Shown here: one piece after another, positions 1 to 12,200 of the stretch | Layout of the letters: the number at the start of each line of letters is the position of its first letter | How positions within the stretch are numbered: position 1 is the stretch's first letter | Assembly: GCA_905221605.1 (NCBI GenBank) | Contig: CAJNDS010002561.1 | Location: 296,875 to 360,874 of the forward strand | Direction: 5' to 3' | DNA: 64,000 nt | DNA from: Symbiodinium natans | Taxonomy: Eukaryota; Sar; Dinophyceae; Suessiales; Symbiodiniaceae | Notes under the pieces: model-generated | Database searches by the model: none | Seen by the model: the letters and a program-made list of their open reading frames with translations, nothing else | What the model was told of the DNA's origin: nothing | Made by a program: the position numbers and the translations under genes

Positions 1-1430
1 TTTGAAGCCACTGTGATGCCTCCGAGAGCAATTGAGTCCAGATGCAGCAATCCTGGCCAATGGTGCCCAAGAAGTTGCGTGATAAGCGCGCCGTGGTAGG
101 TGAGGTAGGTGGTTTTGCCCCACGTTGCTGTGAGGCTGGGCCGCCTGCCTTGCTGTGCCGAGACGTGGCTCCCTTGCTTTGCAGCGCCGCTGCTCTGTTT
201 TCGCCGGCGCGGGGCGACAGCTGCCAAGGGTGGCCGAGGCTGCACGGGGACTTCAAGCATGCTCTGAACATTTCAGAACCAAACATCGCGTCCAGGAAAG
301 GCAGTTTCACCCGGCCTGGTTCTGGCGTTCGAGAGTTCCAGCTCTCCAACACAGCCCAACTAGGTAAACTGAGCTGATTCCTGGCTATGTCTCTCCTATT
401 TTGGCGCTGCTGTCGCGTAAGGTAAGGCTTCTATTTCATGTCGCTTGGAAAGTTTGCGCTGCTCGACCTAGATGTTCAACAGAAGCCCAGCTGCTTCATA
501 GGCAGAGTCGTTGCCCTGACTTGGCTTTTGGCAGGCAGCCAGCGTCGCGACTCCCCGAAGGCTCGGCGGAAGGCCGTGGGAGTGCGATAAGAAAGTAGGA
601 GAGAGTAGTCTGCAGTTTTGTGTGTTGAAATCTGCTGTGTTTATGCGTCTGTATTCAGTTTTCGATAAGTCACCACGCGTTTTATGAATCTGCATTCCCT
701 GTTGTGCTTTTACCAGCATGAGGGCACAACTTGTGCTAGCTGTGTCAAGGGCGTTGCTCCATGAAGCCACATTGCTTCATGCAGCAGAGGCTGCCAGACC
801 TTCACACTTCGTCGCTCTGCGTGTTCCCGGCCTGCAATTTCACAGCGCGCGGACATCTGACGTTGCTTCCAGAGGATGCGAAGCCCTGAGTCAGTCGTTT
901 TTGACATTGTCTGCTGAGGTTGGGGAGGAAGCACAACAAAGAGCTGCAAAACTGCAACAGGCGCAGGGTTTGAATGCATCCGGCCGTCCAGTTGGGCCAA
1001 GCACTCTTCAGCTTGAGGCTCAAGGGATGTGCTGTTTGCAGGAACTTGTCAGCAAAGCTCATGGCCAAGTCCAGCAGGGATTGCAGAGGCCGCTGATTTG
1101 GGATCTGCTCTGACGAGCGAATCGGACATCACATTCAGCATTCGCGGGGCTCTTTCCAAGTCTCAAGAAGGTGGCTTTTCATAGTAGCTCTGTCAGACTC
1201 TGTCAGGTGTTTGGTGCCTGCACACAAGCTGCACGTCACAATGATCGCTCTGACACTACGGTCAGATCAAGACATAGAGGCGGGCCGCCGTGTCCCAATT
1301 ACACACGTTGACTGCAACAATTGAAGCCTGAAGTAACGCTCTAAGGGCAAGCTGAGGATTACGGGTTCGGGCGGTGGCTGAGTCCAGTCGAGCCATGAGT
1401 TCGGACGACATGATATGCGTCTCATTTCAG

Positions 1431-2158
1431 GCTGCCAAAGTTGCTCTGGCCAATGTTGCTGCCGACTTTGCCAAAGAATTTTCCGGTTTCCCAGATGCAC
1501 GATTCTGCAGCGATGTGCTTCGTTTTTGCGCCGAAACGGTTTTGCGTCGCAAGAAGGTGATCAAGGCCATACCAGGCCCTCGGCACCTCTGCACTGTGCC
1601 CTTGATGAAATTGACCACCCCATGAGGTCCGCTGCGCTTTCGCCTGAGCGGGCTTGATTCGGAAGCTGACAAGGCCCGAAACACCGAGCACACGAATCCA
1701 CAAGAGGAGAATTCGCAATTCATGGCATTAGACCGGTGTACTCTGGGCACCCTGCGCACGCAAGGGTCCATACCGTACCAGCTGCGAGGTTCTCTTTGCC
1801 AAAGTGCAGTCGGAGGACGATGCCCTGGGCTTTCTGCGGAGGCGGCTCCTGGAAAGGCTGGGGGCGGAGAGCGAAGGCCCATCTCCTCCCGTGTGAGTGG
1901 AAGACTGCTGGTAGGACCTTCGGCTCTGGATGTCTGTGACCTATAGGGACCTAGGGCTGTGTCACAGGACCGGCTCCGGTGAGCGAAGTTCCCTGTGGCG
2001 AGCCAGAGGCGCCGGAGAACGAGCAGGAGCGGCAGATGCCGGGGGGCAGGCAATCACAGGTATTTCACAGGTAGTCTCAAGTTGGTCCAGCATCAGAGGA
2101 GCCAGAGCCTGCGGCATCCAATGAGAAACTGAGCCGGTACTTGACGCCGCCTCGCTGA
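1431..2158 (+). CDS. 3' exons of an unrecognised gene
   Basis: I do not recognise the protein. Three open stretches in the + direction have plausible splice borders. The first runs about 1431-1540 after a TTTCAG acceptor and reads AAKVALANVAADFAKEF onward, an Ala-rich amphipathic helix. The second, about 1770-1891, contains LFAKVQSEDDALGFLRRRLL and ends at a GTGAGT donor. A Glu/Pro-rich stretch follows at about 1973-2060. The last exon, from about 2094, ends SRYLTPPR with a TGA at 2156-2158. Further exons may lie upstream: 42-93 reads QQSWPMVPKKLRDKRAV before a GTAGGT donor, and 850-1110 is open and rich in Ala and Gln. The gene therefore probably enters the window from the left. It sits about 450 bp before the tRNA phosphotransferase. 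The exon set is tentative. Confidence 0.4.
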
Positions 2159-2607
2159 AGTTAGAGTTTCTCAGGGCGACTGGCAACACAGCCCCAACAT
2201 CCACCAAGCTATATCGACAACCCTGAAGCTTTGTTGGCAAAGTTAGCTCTGTACATTCTGCACCCTCAGGCGCGTCCTCCGTCACGATGCCGTGCGGCTC
2301 GGGCTTGCACTGCGCAGTGACGGCTCCGTCGGCCTGGAGGCCTGGACTTGCCGAATTCCCCAAACACAGTTACGTCTAGTTTAGTTTTCAGGATTGTCGA
2401 ATCTGTGTAAGACCTGTAGAAGCCTGTAATCCGCTCGCTCAGGAATTGTTGGCCCTGCCTTTCTTCAAGTCAGGCAACTTAACCCAGAATCTTGGATTAG
2501 CGGATTGCGGCGGCAGAGATGAGATGTTTCGAAAGATATGACGTAGGACGATGCTGATTTCCCCTCAACAGGAGTCGGGATGGCTGAGTGATAGCAGCGG
2601 GTAGCAG

Positions 2608-4516
2608 TTCCACCTGGCCAGAAAGGAAAGACGTGGAGGCGGAAGTTCGCTGCAACAACAAGCAGCGCTTCCAGCTATGGACGGAGAATGGTGCCAGACG
2701 TATTCGTGCGAACCAGGGTCACAAGATGAAGCAGGCGCCGGGGGTGCAGGGAGAGTGGTAGATTGTGCACCTGCTAAAGAATGGCGCGGCTGTGGCACAT
2801 GTTGAACATTCGTTGCAGGGTTCTTTCAAGGTGCTGGATTCAGAGTTGCTGCAACCCATCCTGAACGCAGAAGACCTTCCAGTCTGCAGCTTGGCTTAAG
2901 AGCTGTCCACGTGTGATGCGCGTGGTGCACGTGTGACATTATGAGGGTCGCCAATGTTTTTTAATGTGCCCGCGTGTTGTGAGGCATTCATGGGACTTAC
3001 TTCACGAAGTGGAGCCCGAAGAAGAAGTGCCAAGTACAGGTGTGGAATCAGATTAAGAAGGAAGGGCTGAAGCCCATGGGCCGCAACCACATCCACTTCG
3101 TGCCCCACGAGGCCGGCGTCACCTTCGTCTCTCAGAGTTTTTAGGGGGCGGGGGGGGGGGGGGAGGTTTTACGTGGCGTAACCGAGAGAGCTTAGTGTCA
3201 CAGGGAGTCGAGGATGCGGAGGTCCAGGGCTCTCCTGTAGACACCGAAAAAAGGCAACTTCGAGGGCCAAGCTCGCGAAAGCTTGCGGAAGCCTTAGCTA
3301 TGGGCAGTTAGGCAGTTAGAACATGCAGATGCTTGCAGATGATTTGGGGCTTCGGGTTCGTCAGGGTGGCCGAGATGCTGAGGAGTGTGGCATTCTTGGT
3401 TTGGGGAAGGGCGGGGGGGCGAACCATGGCGTTCCCTATGCGGAGCGCAGGACATAGAGCAGTATCCTGCAGACACATGAGGTCAGAGAGCAATCAGAGA
3501 CCGCAGGCACAAGAGTAAGCACTTTAAAAGGTTGCAAAACGAAGAAGAACAACTTACCGCTGTGGCAATTCTGAGGTTTCCAACCAGAGCATACCAAGAA
3601 GATGTTCACGTGAGAGTATTATTTTTTTGTGGGAAGAGTGACCATGTGTGGAGGTTGGTTCTCGCACGGTCATCAGCGGAATGCGGGAAGGCAGGGCCCC
3701 TCAGCCATGGGCCTCTTGAGCCTTATAGAGGTGATTTCCGCTCTGAGGTCTTCGATAGCAGATTGCTTTGGATGTCATTTGTGTGGGCCGAAGCTTTATA
3801 AGGTTGGTTGCGACCGCAGTAGCTTTGAGATCATTTGCTGGCACTGCATCTCCTGCAAGAGTGGGCCCGATGTCGGAGCTTCCCTAGAAATTGTGGCCCA
3901 CATGTAGATGAAGCATTGTTTATGTAGCATAAGCCGTGTACCTCGCGCATCTTTTCTTCAGAGACTGTCCCAATAGCTGGCCTGTTCTATTGGAAAGCCA
4001 GATTGCTCCGTGGCAATCTACCTGGATGTGCCCAAGACGATTGAGAAGGGGATCAAGCTTTACCGCTCCGCCAATGACGTGGCTGCCTGGGGGCCAGTTG
4101 AGTCAATTGGGCTGTTGAGTTCAATTGGGCTTGTTAGGAGATGCTGTGTCGGAAACTCCAGGTTGGATATATGTACATATAGATATATTATATGTAAACA
4201 TATCCTGGCGCTAGGCTAGCTGCTAGCAGGGCATTCCGCTCCGGCCTGCCTAACTAAAATGAAGCAATGAAGCGGAACGACATTCTCAAGGCCCTCCCCA
4301 ACTTGCAACATGCTACACTCCATGCTTTGCACGCTTTGCGCTCAGATTCTTTCTCGTGGAGACGACTCTGGCACAATTCCTCCGGCTTTGTTCCAGCGCG
4401 TAGTGGAGATCAAGAGTGGTCGCCGTTTATGGCTCGGTCCTCAGTGTGCACAGTCATCTCTGGATTCCACTGCGTCCACCATCGTCCACCATCGTAGCAG
4501 CAGTGAGGCCAGTTGA
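2608..4516 (+). CDS. TRPT1: tRNA 2'-phosphotransferase (Tpt1/KptA family), 5' part not found
   Basis: This NAD-dependent enzyme removes the 2'-phosphate left at the splice junction after fungal/plant-type tRNA ligation, transferring it to NAD. Exons: 2608-2734 (KQRFQLWTENGARRIRANQGH, holding the family RxRANQGH motif); 2819-2885 (GSFKVLDSELLQPILN); 2984 to about 3115 (HGTYF, then GLKPMGRNHIHFVPHEAG, with the RNHIHF motif); 4002-4081 (CSVAIYLDVPKTIEKGIKLY then RSANDV); 4346-4516 (ILSRGDDSGTIPPALFQRVV, then stop). These match the KptA order of RANQGH, HGTY, RxHIHF, IYID and RSANxVxLxxGD..G.IPP. Donors at 2735, 2886 and 4082 are GC; each gives the family sequence in frame, for example V-C-I-H-G-T-Y across the second intron. 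The N-terminal winged-helix segment (LSKxLSxxLRH) was not located. About 10 extra residues (WSPKKKCQVQ) follow HGTYFTK and may be an insertion or a missed junction. The last 30 codons have no family counterpart that I can see. Confidence 0.87.
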
Positions 4517-6248
4517 GGAGCCGTACGCAGACCACACCGACAGCGAGGTGTCTGTGGTAGCAACTCTCCTGCATGCTTCCAACTGAAACTTGCAAAAGGA
4601 ACTTGTTGGCGACATTTAAGCCAGGCATCTTGAAGCTCCGCATGCATGGCATCATCTGGCCACGTGTTCTCTTCTTCACTGGAGAAAAGAGCCTGCATCG
4701 AGATGCATGAAGGAGTCGGGAAACTTGCAATTCTGCTCCTTTTGAGGCCGAAGAGGGTCTCTCGGCAGCATCTGCGAGGACTGCAGGTCGCAGATCTCGC
4801 AAGTTGCCTTAGGCGAGCAACCCCACTTTGCTCCGACCAGGTTTCCACCTGCACGTGAACCTGGCAAAAGCCAGCCGAGCGCATGGGAAAGCACGGATTC
4901 CGAAAGCTTGTTGGCAGGCCAGCATTCCGCAGCCTCTCCGGGGAAATGGAGGGTAGCACGCGCCAAGATGCGCCAAACATGTTAGCAGAATCCCCTCTTG
5001 TGTTTTTGCTGTTGCTAGCCTCGTTTTGTTCCACAGACGGCACAGTGCAGGGCTTCCGGGACGCCGATCTGGGACTGGTGGTTACCCACTCTTTGGAGCT
5101 ATGCCGGAAGAAGTCAGATGAAGCAGGCTCCAGCAAAGCACAAGATGCTGACACGTGCCTGAGAATCTGAGAGATCTGAGAGGTCTGAGAGATCTGAGAG
5201 GAGCGAGGGAGCTTTCTTGACAGGCTTCTACCAAGTTGAAGCTGCTGTTCCACTTGGATGCTCAAAGATTTCAGCATCCAAGCTGCGACGTCCATCGAAG
5301 TAGAGCGCATTTGAAGCTGAGCTGGATCTGACCTCCAGGTACAGATTTTAAAGCTGCACAACGCAGCAGCCTGCGAGTGCTTGCAGAAAAGCGCAAGTGT
5401 ATGCTTGCAGCGGCAGTGTCACATGACAGAGTGCCTCCGAACGCTGCCCAACCTAGGTCGACGAGTCAGCGGCAAGCCGAACCCTCCTGCATGGACATGG
5501 CTCCATGATTGCAATAAAGCCGCAAAAGTTCAGTCACTTTAGCCCGGGACTGACATGTGCAAGAATTGAAGATGCTCCCGCCCGCCGTGGAAAGAGTACA
5601 GTGTAGACTGTAAAGCCGACCTACACAAAATTCGTGGATGGGTCTCCGAGCACCAGCTGAGGTCCCTTTGCTTGGCTGACTCCTGACGACGGCTTCCCAT
5701 AGCCACCGTCCACAATAGACTGCAGTGGGCATTTGTACAGCCACCCCAAGCTTGGGGTTGTCGATGTATCACCTTCACAAGCACACCGGATAAGCACGAA
5801 TGCGAGGTCCCATCATGCGCCATCAGCATCAGGGCACCAAAGCAATGTGCCTTCTGGAGGTAGCATGCCTGCTAGCACCGGGCCTTTTCACGTTCAGGAA
5901 GGACCAGATGCGCAGGTCCAAACATCCGACCAAGCTAGCAGAACCTGTGCAGTACTCGGCTGGGCGAAGGCCTTGGTGACGCCGCCGATGCTCCCTCATT
6001 TCAGTTGTTAGAGAAAGGCATTCCCTAGAAGCCTGTATTCGCCTGTGATCTCACATGCGACCGCCCTTGATTGCCAGTGCAGGTTCAAGCTATCAGAATG
6101 GTCGACTAAGCTAGTGACACTAGTGCACTAAGCCACAGCTGAGGCTTGATCAGCGGCATGCTGTTTTGTGAGTGAGACTGTGACATTCTCACAAGGCAGA
6201 TCGGACATCTGAGAACTCTCAGCTCCACGTCTGCGTCACTTAGAGCAC
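4517..6248. other. intergenic stretch, no supported gene
   Basis: No recognisable protein on either strand. A 306-codon minus-strand open frame (4441-5361) crosses this area but overlaps the end of the phosphotransferase gene and matches no family I know. A short imperfect tandem array of AGATCTGAG-type units lies at about 5164-5205. Confidence 0.5.
5164..5206. repeat. short tandem repeat, AGATCTGAG-type unit
   Basis: About four imperfect copies of a 9-11 base unit (AGATCTGAG with AGGTCTGAG variants) lie back to back. They explain the SQISQTSQISQI run in the opposite-strand open frame. Confidence 0.7.
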
Positions 6249-9200
6249 ATGGCCATCAACGTCGAGGTGGTGGCCATCAGTGGAACACTTCTCTTTGAGC
6301 CTTGACTTGAAAGTGATGGAAGCGTCACCGCGACACAGGCGGCGTAGGCGGCAGGTCCCAGCTCCCGCGGATGCTTTTCCCTTCCGGACCGTTTACTCGA
6401 GGCTGGGTCTCTGCCTGGACTGTCCACCGTGCGCGAGCTCAAAGCCAAGCTCGGCGGCATTGAGGACTGCTGCTCAATGTGTTAGTTGCATGCCCAGCCG
6501 GGCCCAGCCCCAACATTATTGTACTGCAGCAGCGGTTCGTTCTTGTGTTCAAGTTGAAGAAGGTTCATGGTGATCGATGCTCGAGCATGCTCACAAGATC
6601 TCACAATGATAGCGATACGTAGTGACTGAGACGGCATGCTTTGGCCTCCGTGCAGGAGCAGCGGCTTCTGCTCAGAACACGCGCGCTAGAGGATTCCGAG
6701 ATACTGCTAGGCTTGGCGTCACCAGACGAGGCTGTTGGCGGGATCTGCAGTGCAGCATTCGACAGCAACTTTCGACTTCCTGGTGGGGTTCAAGGATACA
6801 GCTTTGAAGCTTGCCGGCTGTCGATCCATGAATCGGATGCCCAAAGCCATTGGCACCTCAGGCACTTCAGGCGTCAGCTGTTGCCAGGACTTGACCTTAA
6901 TAAGTTCCAAGTTATGTCAGTTATTTTCGAAGCTCATCGCATGGTTCAGGCTCTTCGGCTGGTTTGCGTGCGAACCCTTCGACGTCTAGCATGCAGTGCC
7001 GGCAGAGACCAAAGGACAGTGCGGGCAAACCAACGGCTGTCCCCTCATCAGGTCTCTGAGTTCAGGGAGCACGCATACGGTTGACGTGCATCCTTCTGAC
7101 ATTATGTGCATGCTCGTGTTCATGTTCATGTTCAGATTCATGTTGTTGCACCAAGATGTTGATATAATCTTCGCCTCGTATTGAGAACCCACCCCGTGGT
7201 TGCAGGGAGGGGGCTGAGTTGTTGGGAACCTGTGCTTCTAAGTACTCGGATTTGGGTTTTGCACTTACAGAGGGGGATTTTGAGAATAAGAAGTCATCAT
7301 CAGGGCAATGACAGTGTTAAATCCGTCTTGAACGTGTTGGCAGGCTCCGCCTTTGGGATCTGGACCGCGGCCAGGCTGATCGCGACTTGGTGGGTCACAC
7401 GTTCCTCGTCCAAGTGAGGTTCGGTCGGCTAACGAAAGTAACTAAAGCCTCCAGCAGATGTGGACGCGGTATGACCTTGCAAGGCGACATCGGGAAAGCA
7501 TGAAAGTACGTAAATCCTGCAGCCTAATCTGTCCACATGAGCTAGAAAGACCAGCCAGGGATCCCTCAGTCCAACTCATGTCGCTTCGGTTTTCGTTTGG
7601 ATGGGGTCATGTCCCAGACTTGAGTAGTGCTTCGTCAGTATGGGCCTGCTACATTGTCTCGAGGAAAGTGTAAGGGATACTTGAGCAAGACTTGAGCTTC
7701 GTGGTGATCGTGCTGCTTTGCGACACTCTAGTCGGGCTGGTCTGAAGTCCTCGCCCACATGTGCACATGTGAGCGTGGGCGATAGGCCGAGAAGGTGTCC
7801 GGGTGTGCATTTTAAGAAATTTGGTTGCAGCTGCCGGGCTAGCTAACGCAAGGGTCATGGCTGATGAGTGCCTCGCCATGATTGTCTGAGTTGTGAGCGG
7901 TAAGTGCCGAGACCTTGCTGTGCCAAGTTCGGGCGTCCTGTGCGTGTCGGTGCATTGGCCATCGCAGCGGGCACTGAGTGGCAGTGCCGACCGCGCCTTG
8001 CTGTGCCTTGGAGAGACGGTACAGACTTTCATGCCTTTTCAATCAAGTTTGGTATAGGGTAGCGGGTAGTGCCGAGTAGATTCACAGGGCTTGGGGAGTG
8101 ACGTTTATAGAGTTCAGGGCTTCTGTGTACTCGAGTCCTGGAATCTTGGCGCGCAGGTTGTGGCGTTTGTCTGGCGAGTGCATCCGAGAGATGTGCTTGG
8201 AATGCAGAGAGACTCGCGGTCTGCTTCCTAGAGAGGTCCTCGAGGTACAAAGGAGACATGGACAGGGGATGCATGCCGGTTCTATGTAGTATAACTGGCT
8301 CTGTCACAGCAAGTTATGGCGTGAGTTTCAGCTTGCTGGATAGGCGTGGACACATGGATTCAGTGGCTGGGCAGACGATTCAGACCGTGAAATTCACGGA
8401 CAGTCCACATGCTCAGCGAAACTCAGAAGTATTTGCAGCACCTCCTGGCAATTGCCGTGAAATAGCAGCTTGTGGCGTGGATCCACACACAGGTTAAGTG
8501 CGTACATCGGTCAGGTCCAGTGCCTATCGGTACACTGGGAGACGAACATTGCTTTGTCTGCGAGCTTGGATCAGACACTCCTGTGACCTGCCTGCACCCT
8601 CAGGCTCATCTCAGCTCGTAGCTTCATAGAAGTGGCGTCCTGCCTCACCCTCTCGTTCCCACAGTGCATGAGCTTTCCGCTGCATGACGGCGTACGGCTC
8701 CGAGAGCCAATGAGGCTATGGGACCTGGAGACGGGAGAGGCCATGCAGGAACTGATGGAATCCTGACTCGCAGATGCTCCCCTATTGCATTCCAACTTTC
8801 CAACCAATTGCTCCAGCTCTGCTGACAGCCCATGGCCCGGAATTTGTCTGAGGACTACGCCAGCCCCGCCATCAGCCTTGACGTGGATTGGGTTGGTCGG
8901 CAGGCTGTGCATATCATGATATCAAGTACACAACAGCAAATGTAGGCGCCAAGCGCTTTTTCGCCCATGCTCCGCATCGTTGGTATGCCGGGCACCGTTG
9001 CCAACTCTCACCAGAAAAACAGTTGCGGTTGTGCCGTTTGTGGTCGCCTTTCGGACGCCAATGGCGCCACGGCTAAGCAAAACTGGCCACAGGCCTTGGC
9101 CGGTGCGATGGACGGCTCCCTGCAACTTTGGGACGGGATTTGCAGAAATAGTCGACAGCAAGCTATTGTCCCACGCTGTCATGTTCCCATAGTTTCCACT

Positions 9201-12200
9201 TCAAGGGCATTCCGGTGGGTTTGGGACGTTCGCCAGTCAGATTACACACAGCTACAAACAACTGCCCAAGCCATGCTTTTTTGACAGAAGTACGAGCAGG
9301 ATTGCTTCAGGAATTGCTGCATAATATTGCACTAGCGTTGCAAGCCCTAAACCGCGTAGCCCTACTGCCGCATAAAATACTAAAAGTGATGTCGAGGTTG
9401 CCTAATCCGTGGCGCAAAGCTATCAGACCCGGAGACAGAACAAGCTCGAAACTTCGAATCACACATGCTATGATGCCAAAGATATCCGATCATCTACGGG
9501 ACAGAAGGACCTGCGAAGTGCTGCTGCTGAGCGCCGACACAGACACCGCACGGCCCTGCGCTTCCTGCAAGTGACGCGGCTCTAGTGGTTGGGCTTTAGC
9601 TTAAACTTATGTCATATATCATTGTCTGATTGTATTTACCAGATGTCATTTCACTATATCTTTGTACTATTGTGTTTTTGTACTAGTGTATTATCACATG
9701 ATTACATCATCATATGATTAGATTCTTGGAAGGGTTTAGGGATTTCCAGCGGTTAGAAGTCGCCTGGTGCACCAACCGTGTGACAGTTTTGACTCGGAAC
9801 CTTTGGCTTTCCTTGCATTTCCTTAAGCTCTTCAGGGCCCAGTGCTGCCTTGGCTTCTCTTGCGCCTGCTTCACTAGGCAAATTGGATCAACCTTCAAGC
9901 AGTAAGTGGAGACCCTCACGGCTGCATTGTCTTGTGGGACTTATCTCCGTTTGAAGCTACTTGGCTTAACTTAAGAACGCATTGGTCTGCATGCAGAGGG
10001 AACCCAGCACCCTGAAACCTGCATGAAGAAAACCCTGCGATGTCGATGGCCTAACGTCAGACTTTGAGTCAGGAGAAACGTCTGAGTCAGGAGGTTGAAT
10101 TGATGGGTTTTCCACCTAGAGAGCCGGTTGGACGGTACCGCGTGCAACTATTCCAGAAATTCATGCGGTTTTGTCGCATTATGCGAGTACTAGTAGTGCC
10201 CGCTCCAATTCGCAGATGTCTGGGACGCAGTTGCAGTTGCAACATTCATGTTGCAACGCTCGAATGGGCTGCCTGGATCTGCCTGGCGTTCACCTTCCAG
10301 CATGCACATTGAGGGACGTTCACATACTCGGTTGTCTTGTAGCAGAATTTGGTTGTTGTCCCTGTATGATCTTGGTTATCTTGCAGGGTTTCTAGATTGC
10401 GCTTGGCCCCTGGCGGCCCTGACGGTCGCAGCCGTGGAAACGGTTGGATGCACAAAGTCTTGGAATTTGGATTGCGGGGCATCGTTGCAATCTCCCGCTG
10501 GCTTTTGGGTTGCTAGTAGCGGCCAAAAATGCTAGTGTTCCGACTGCTGCATGTCTAGAGGTTGGCCTAATCGGCTTGTGTGGGGGTCGAGACCAGCGGT
10601 TTTCTGGGACATTTTGTATTTCGGGGTGATTTTGTAGGTCTGCAGCGAGCTTCTAGAAAACCTGACATTGCCAGTCTTCCCTGGTTGGGTGGTGTACTGG
10701 TGGTGTTGGGAATGGGAAGCGTTGCCATACCTGTGAAATACTTCGATTGCTGCATGCATGGCGGTTAGATTCGAGTGGGCTTCGGGGTGGTGGACTGTGG
10801 TGGTGCAGCTTTCGGGAGTGCCCAGTGGTTCTTCAAGGGAGCTGTATTGAAGTTCTTCTTCAGGACTTGAGGGCTGCAGTTACCTTTAGCCTTGCAAAAT
10901 GGACGCAAGATCAGAGCTAGGCAAAAGACGGAAAACAACTTAAACTCACCCACCCAAGAGACAGCGTGGGAGGGGGGGACCCAGGGAATTGCTGGGAGCC
11001 TTCTAGATGCTTTTAAGACTTTTGGATGGCCCTAGTAGGTAGCAGGTAGCTATGGTGGGCAAGGCTTTCCACTGTCTCGCTGCCAGGCTCTTCGGACTTG
11101 TTGTTCAGATGGCCTGCTACCTGCCGCTTGCATGCCTCTCGGTGAAAGGTTCTATGCAAGGGGGCCAGTCCACGAATGCGCGCCACGCTTGCAGTCTCAG
11201 TCAGAACCTTCCTGTTCCCTGAGCTACTCCGCTCAGGTCGGTGAACCCAGACATGCTGGAGGTTGCTGTTGGGGGCATTGATGGGACGCTTTGCTTGTGG
11301 AGCAGCTCAGTCGCGAATGGCAGCCGGTGTTCCGGCATGTTCTGACTGTTACGACATGTCGGATGCAAGGCTGCTGCCGAGAAGCACAAGAACCCAACAA
11401 AGCAATCAAAGCTCATCGCCCCTCGACTTGCATTCCACGCTTGTCAGGAGACTGCTTTACTTCTGTTTTCGGGAAGTGGGAAGGTTCTCCACTCCGAGTG
11501 CTGGCAGTCGACTGGGCAGGGCGGAGTGCCCTGACATCAAGCGACGCCGCTCTCCTGCATCTTGCAAGGTTGCTTGCAATGTTGTGCGCGTGCTGTGAAC
11601 GTCTGTGATGATTGGCCAAAGATGACCTCAAGCCTAATTGCAAGTTCGGTGATGGCACTACCGAGTGGCTGAGGATGACTTTGCACTATTCTTCTGGAAT
11701 TTGGTTCTGGGGCACTGCCTTCGTGTGGCACGGCAGTGACACCAAAGTGCATCAGACAAATTGTTCCCGGGCCAACAAACGAAAGAACATGTTTGAAAGG
11801 TGCTGCTGCACTAGCTGACTGGAGCACCACAGCCTTCACAAGCCGAAGTGTAGGGTGCACATCGCGTCGAAAGGTCCTGCGCGGGCATTCGGATGTGGTG
11901 AGCTGCCTAGCCGCGGCCCAGTTGCACTGTAACGGATTTGCGTGGTTGAATGTTGCGAGATAGGACCAAGGTTTCGGGCCAGTGCCAGGTCTTAGTGTTA
12001 GAGTCGCCAAGCAGTAGTCCATCAACGCTGTTGCTGGGCGTGATGGCAGAACTATAGTACTCCTACGCTTCTCCTCCTTTTCTGCTCTGATGCTGACCCG
12101 GATTCCAGAGTTTGAGGTGAACTGGCCATCAGCCGTGGCCATAAGCGCTGCCGCCGATTGCACTCTGCGACTCTGGGACCCCGGGCTGCGCAAGGGGGCC

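Noticed and set aside
4441-5361. 306-codon minus-strand open frame
   Set aside because: No recognisable domain, overlaps the end of the phosphotransferase gene on the other strand, and part of it is a tandem-repeat translation (SQISQTSQISQI). Chance openness is likely in GC-rich DNA.
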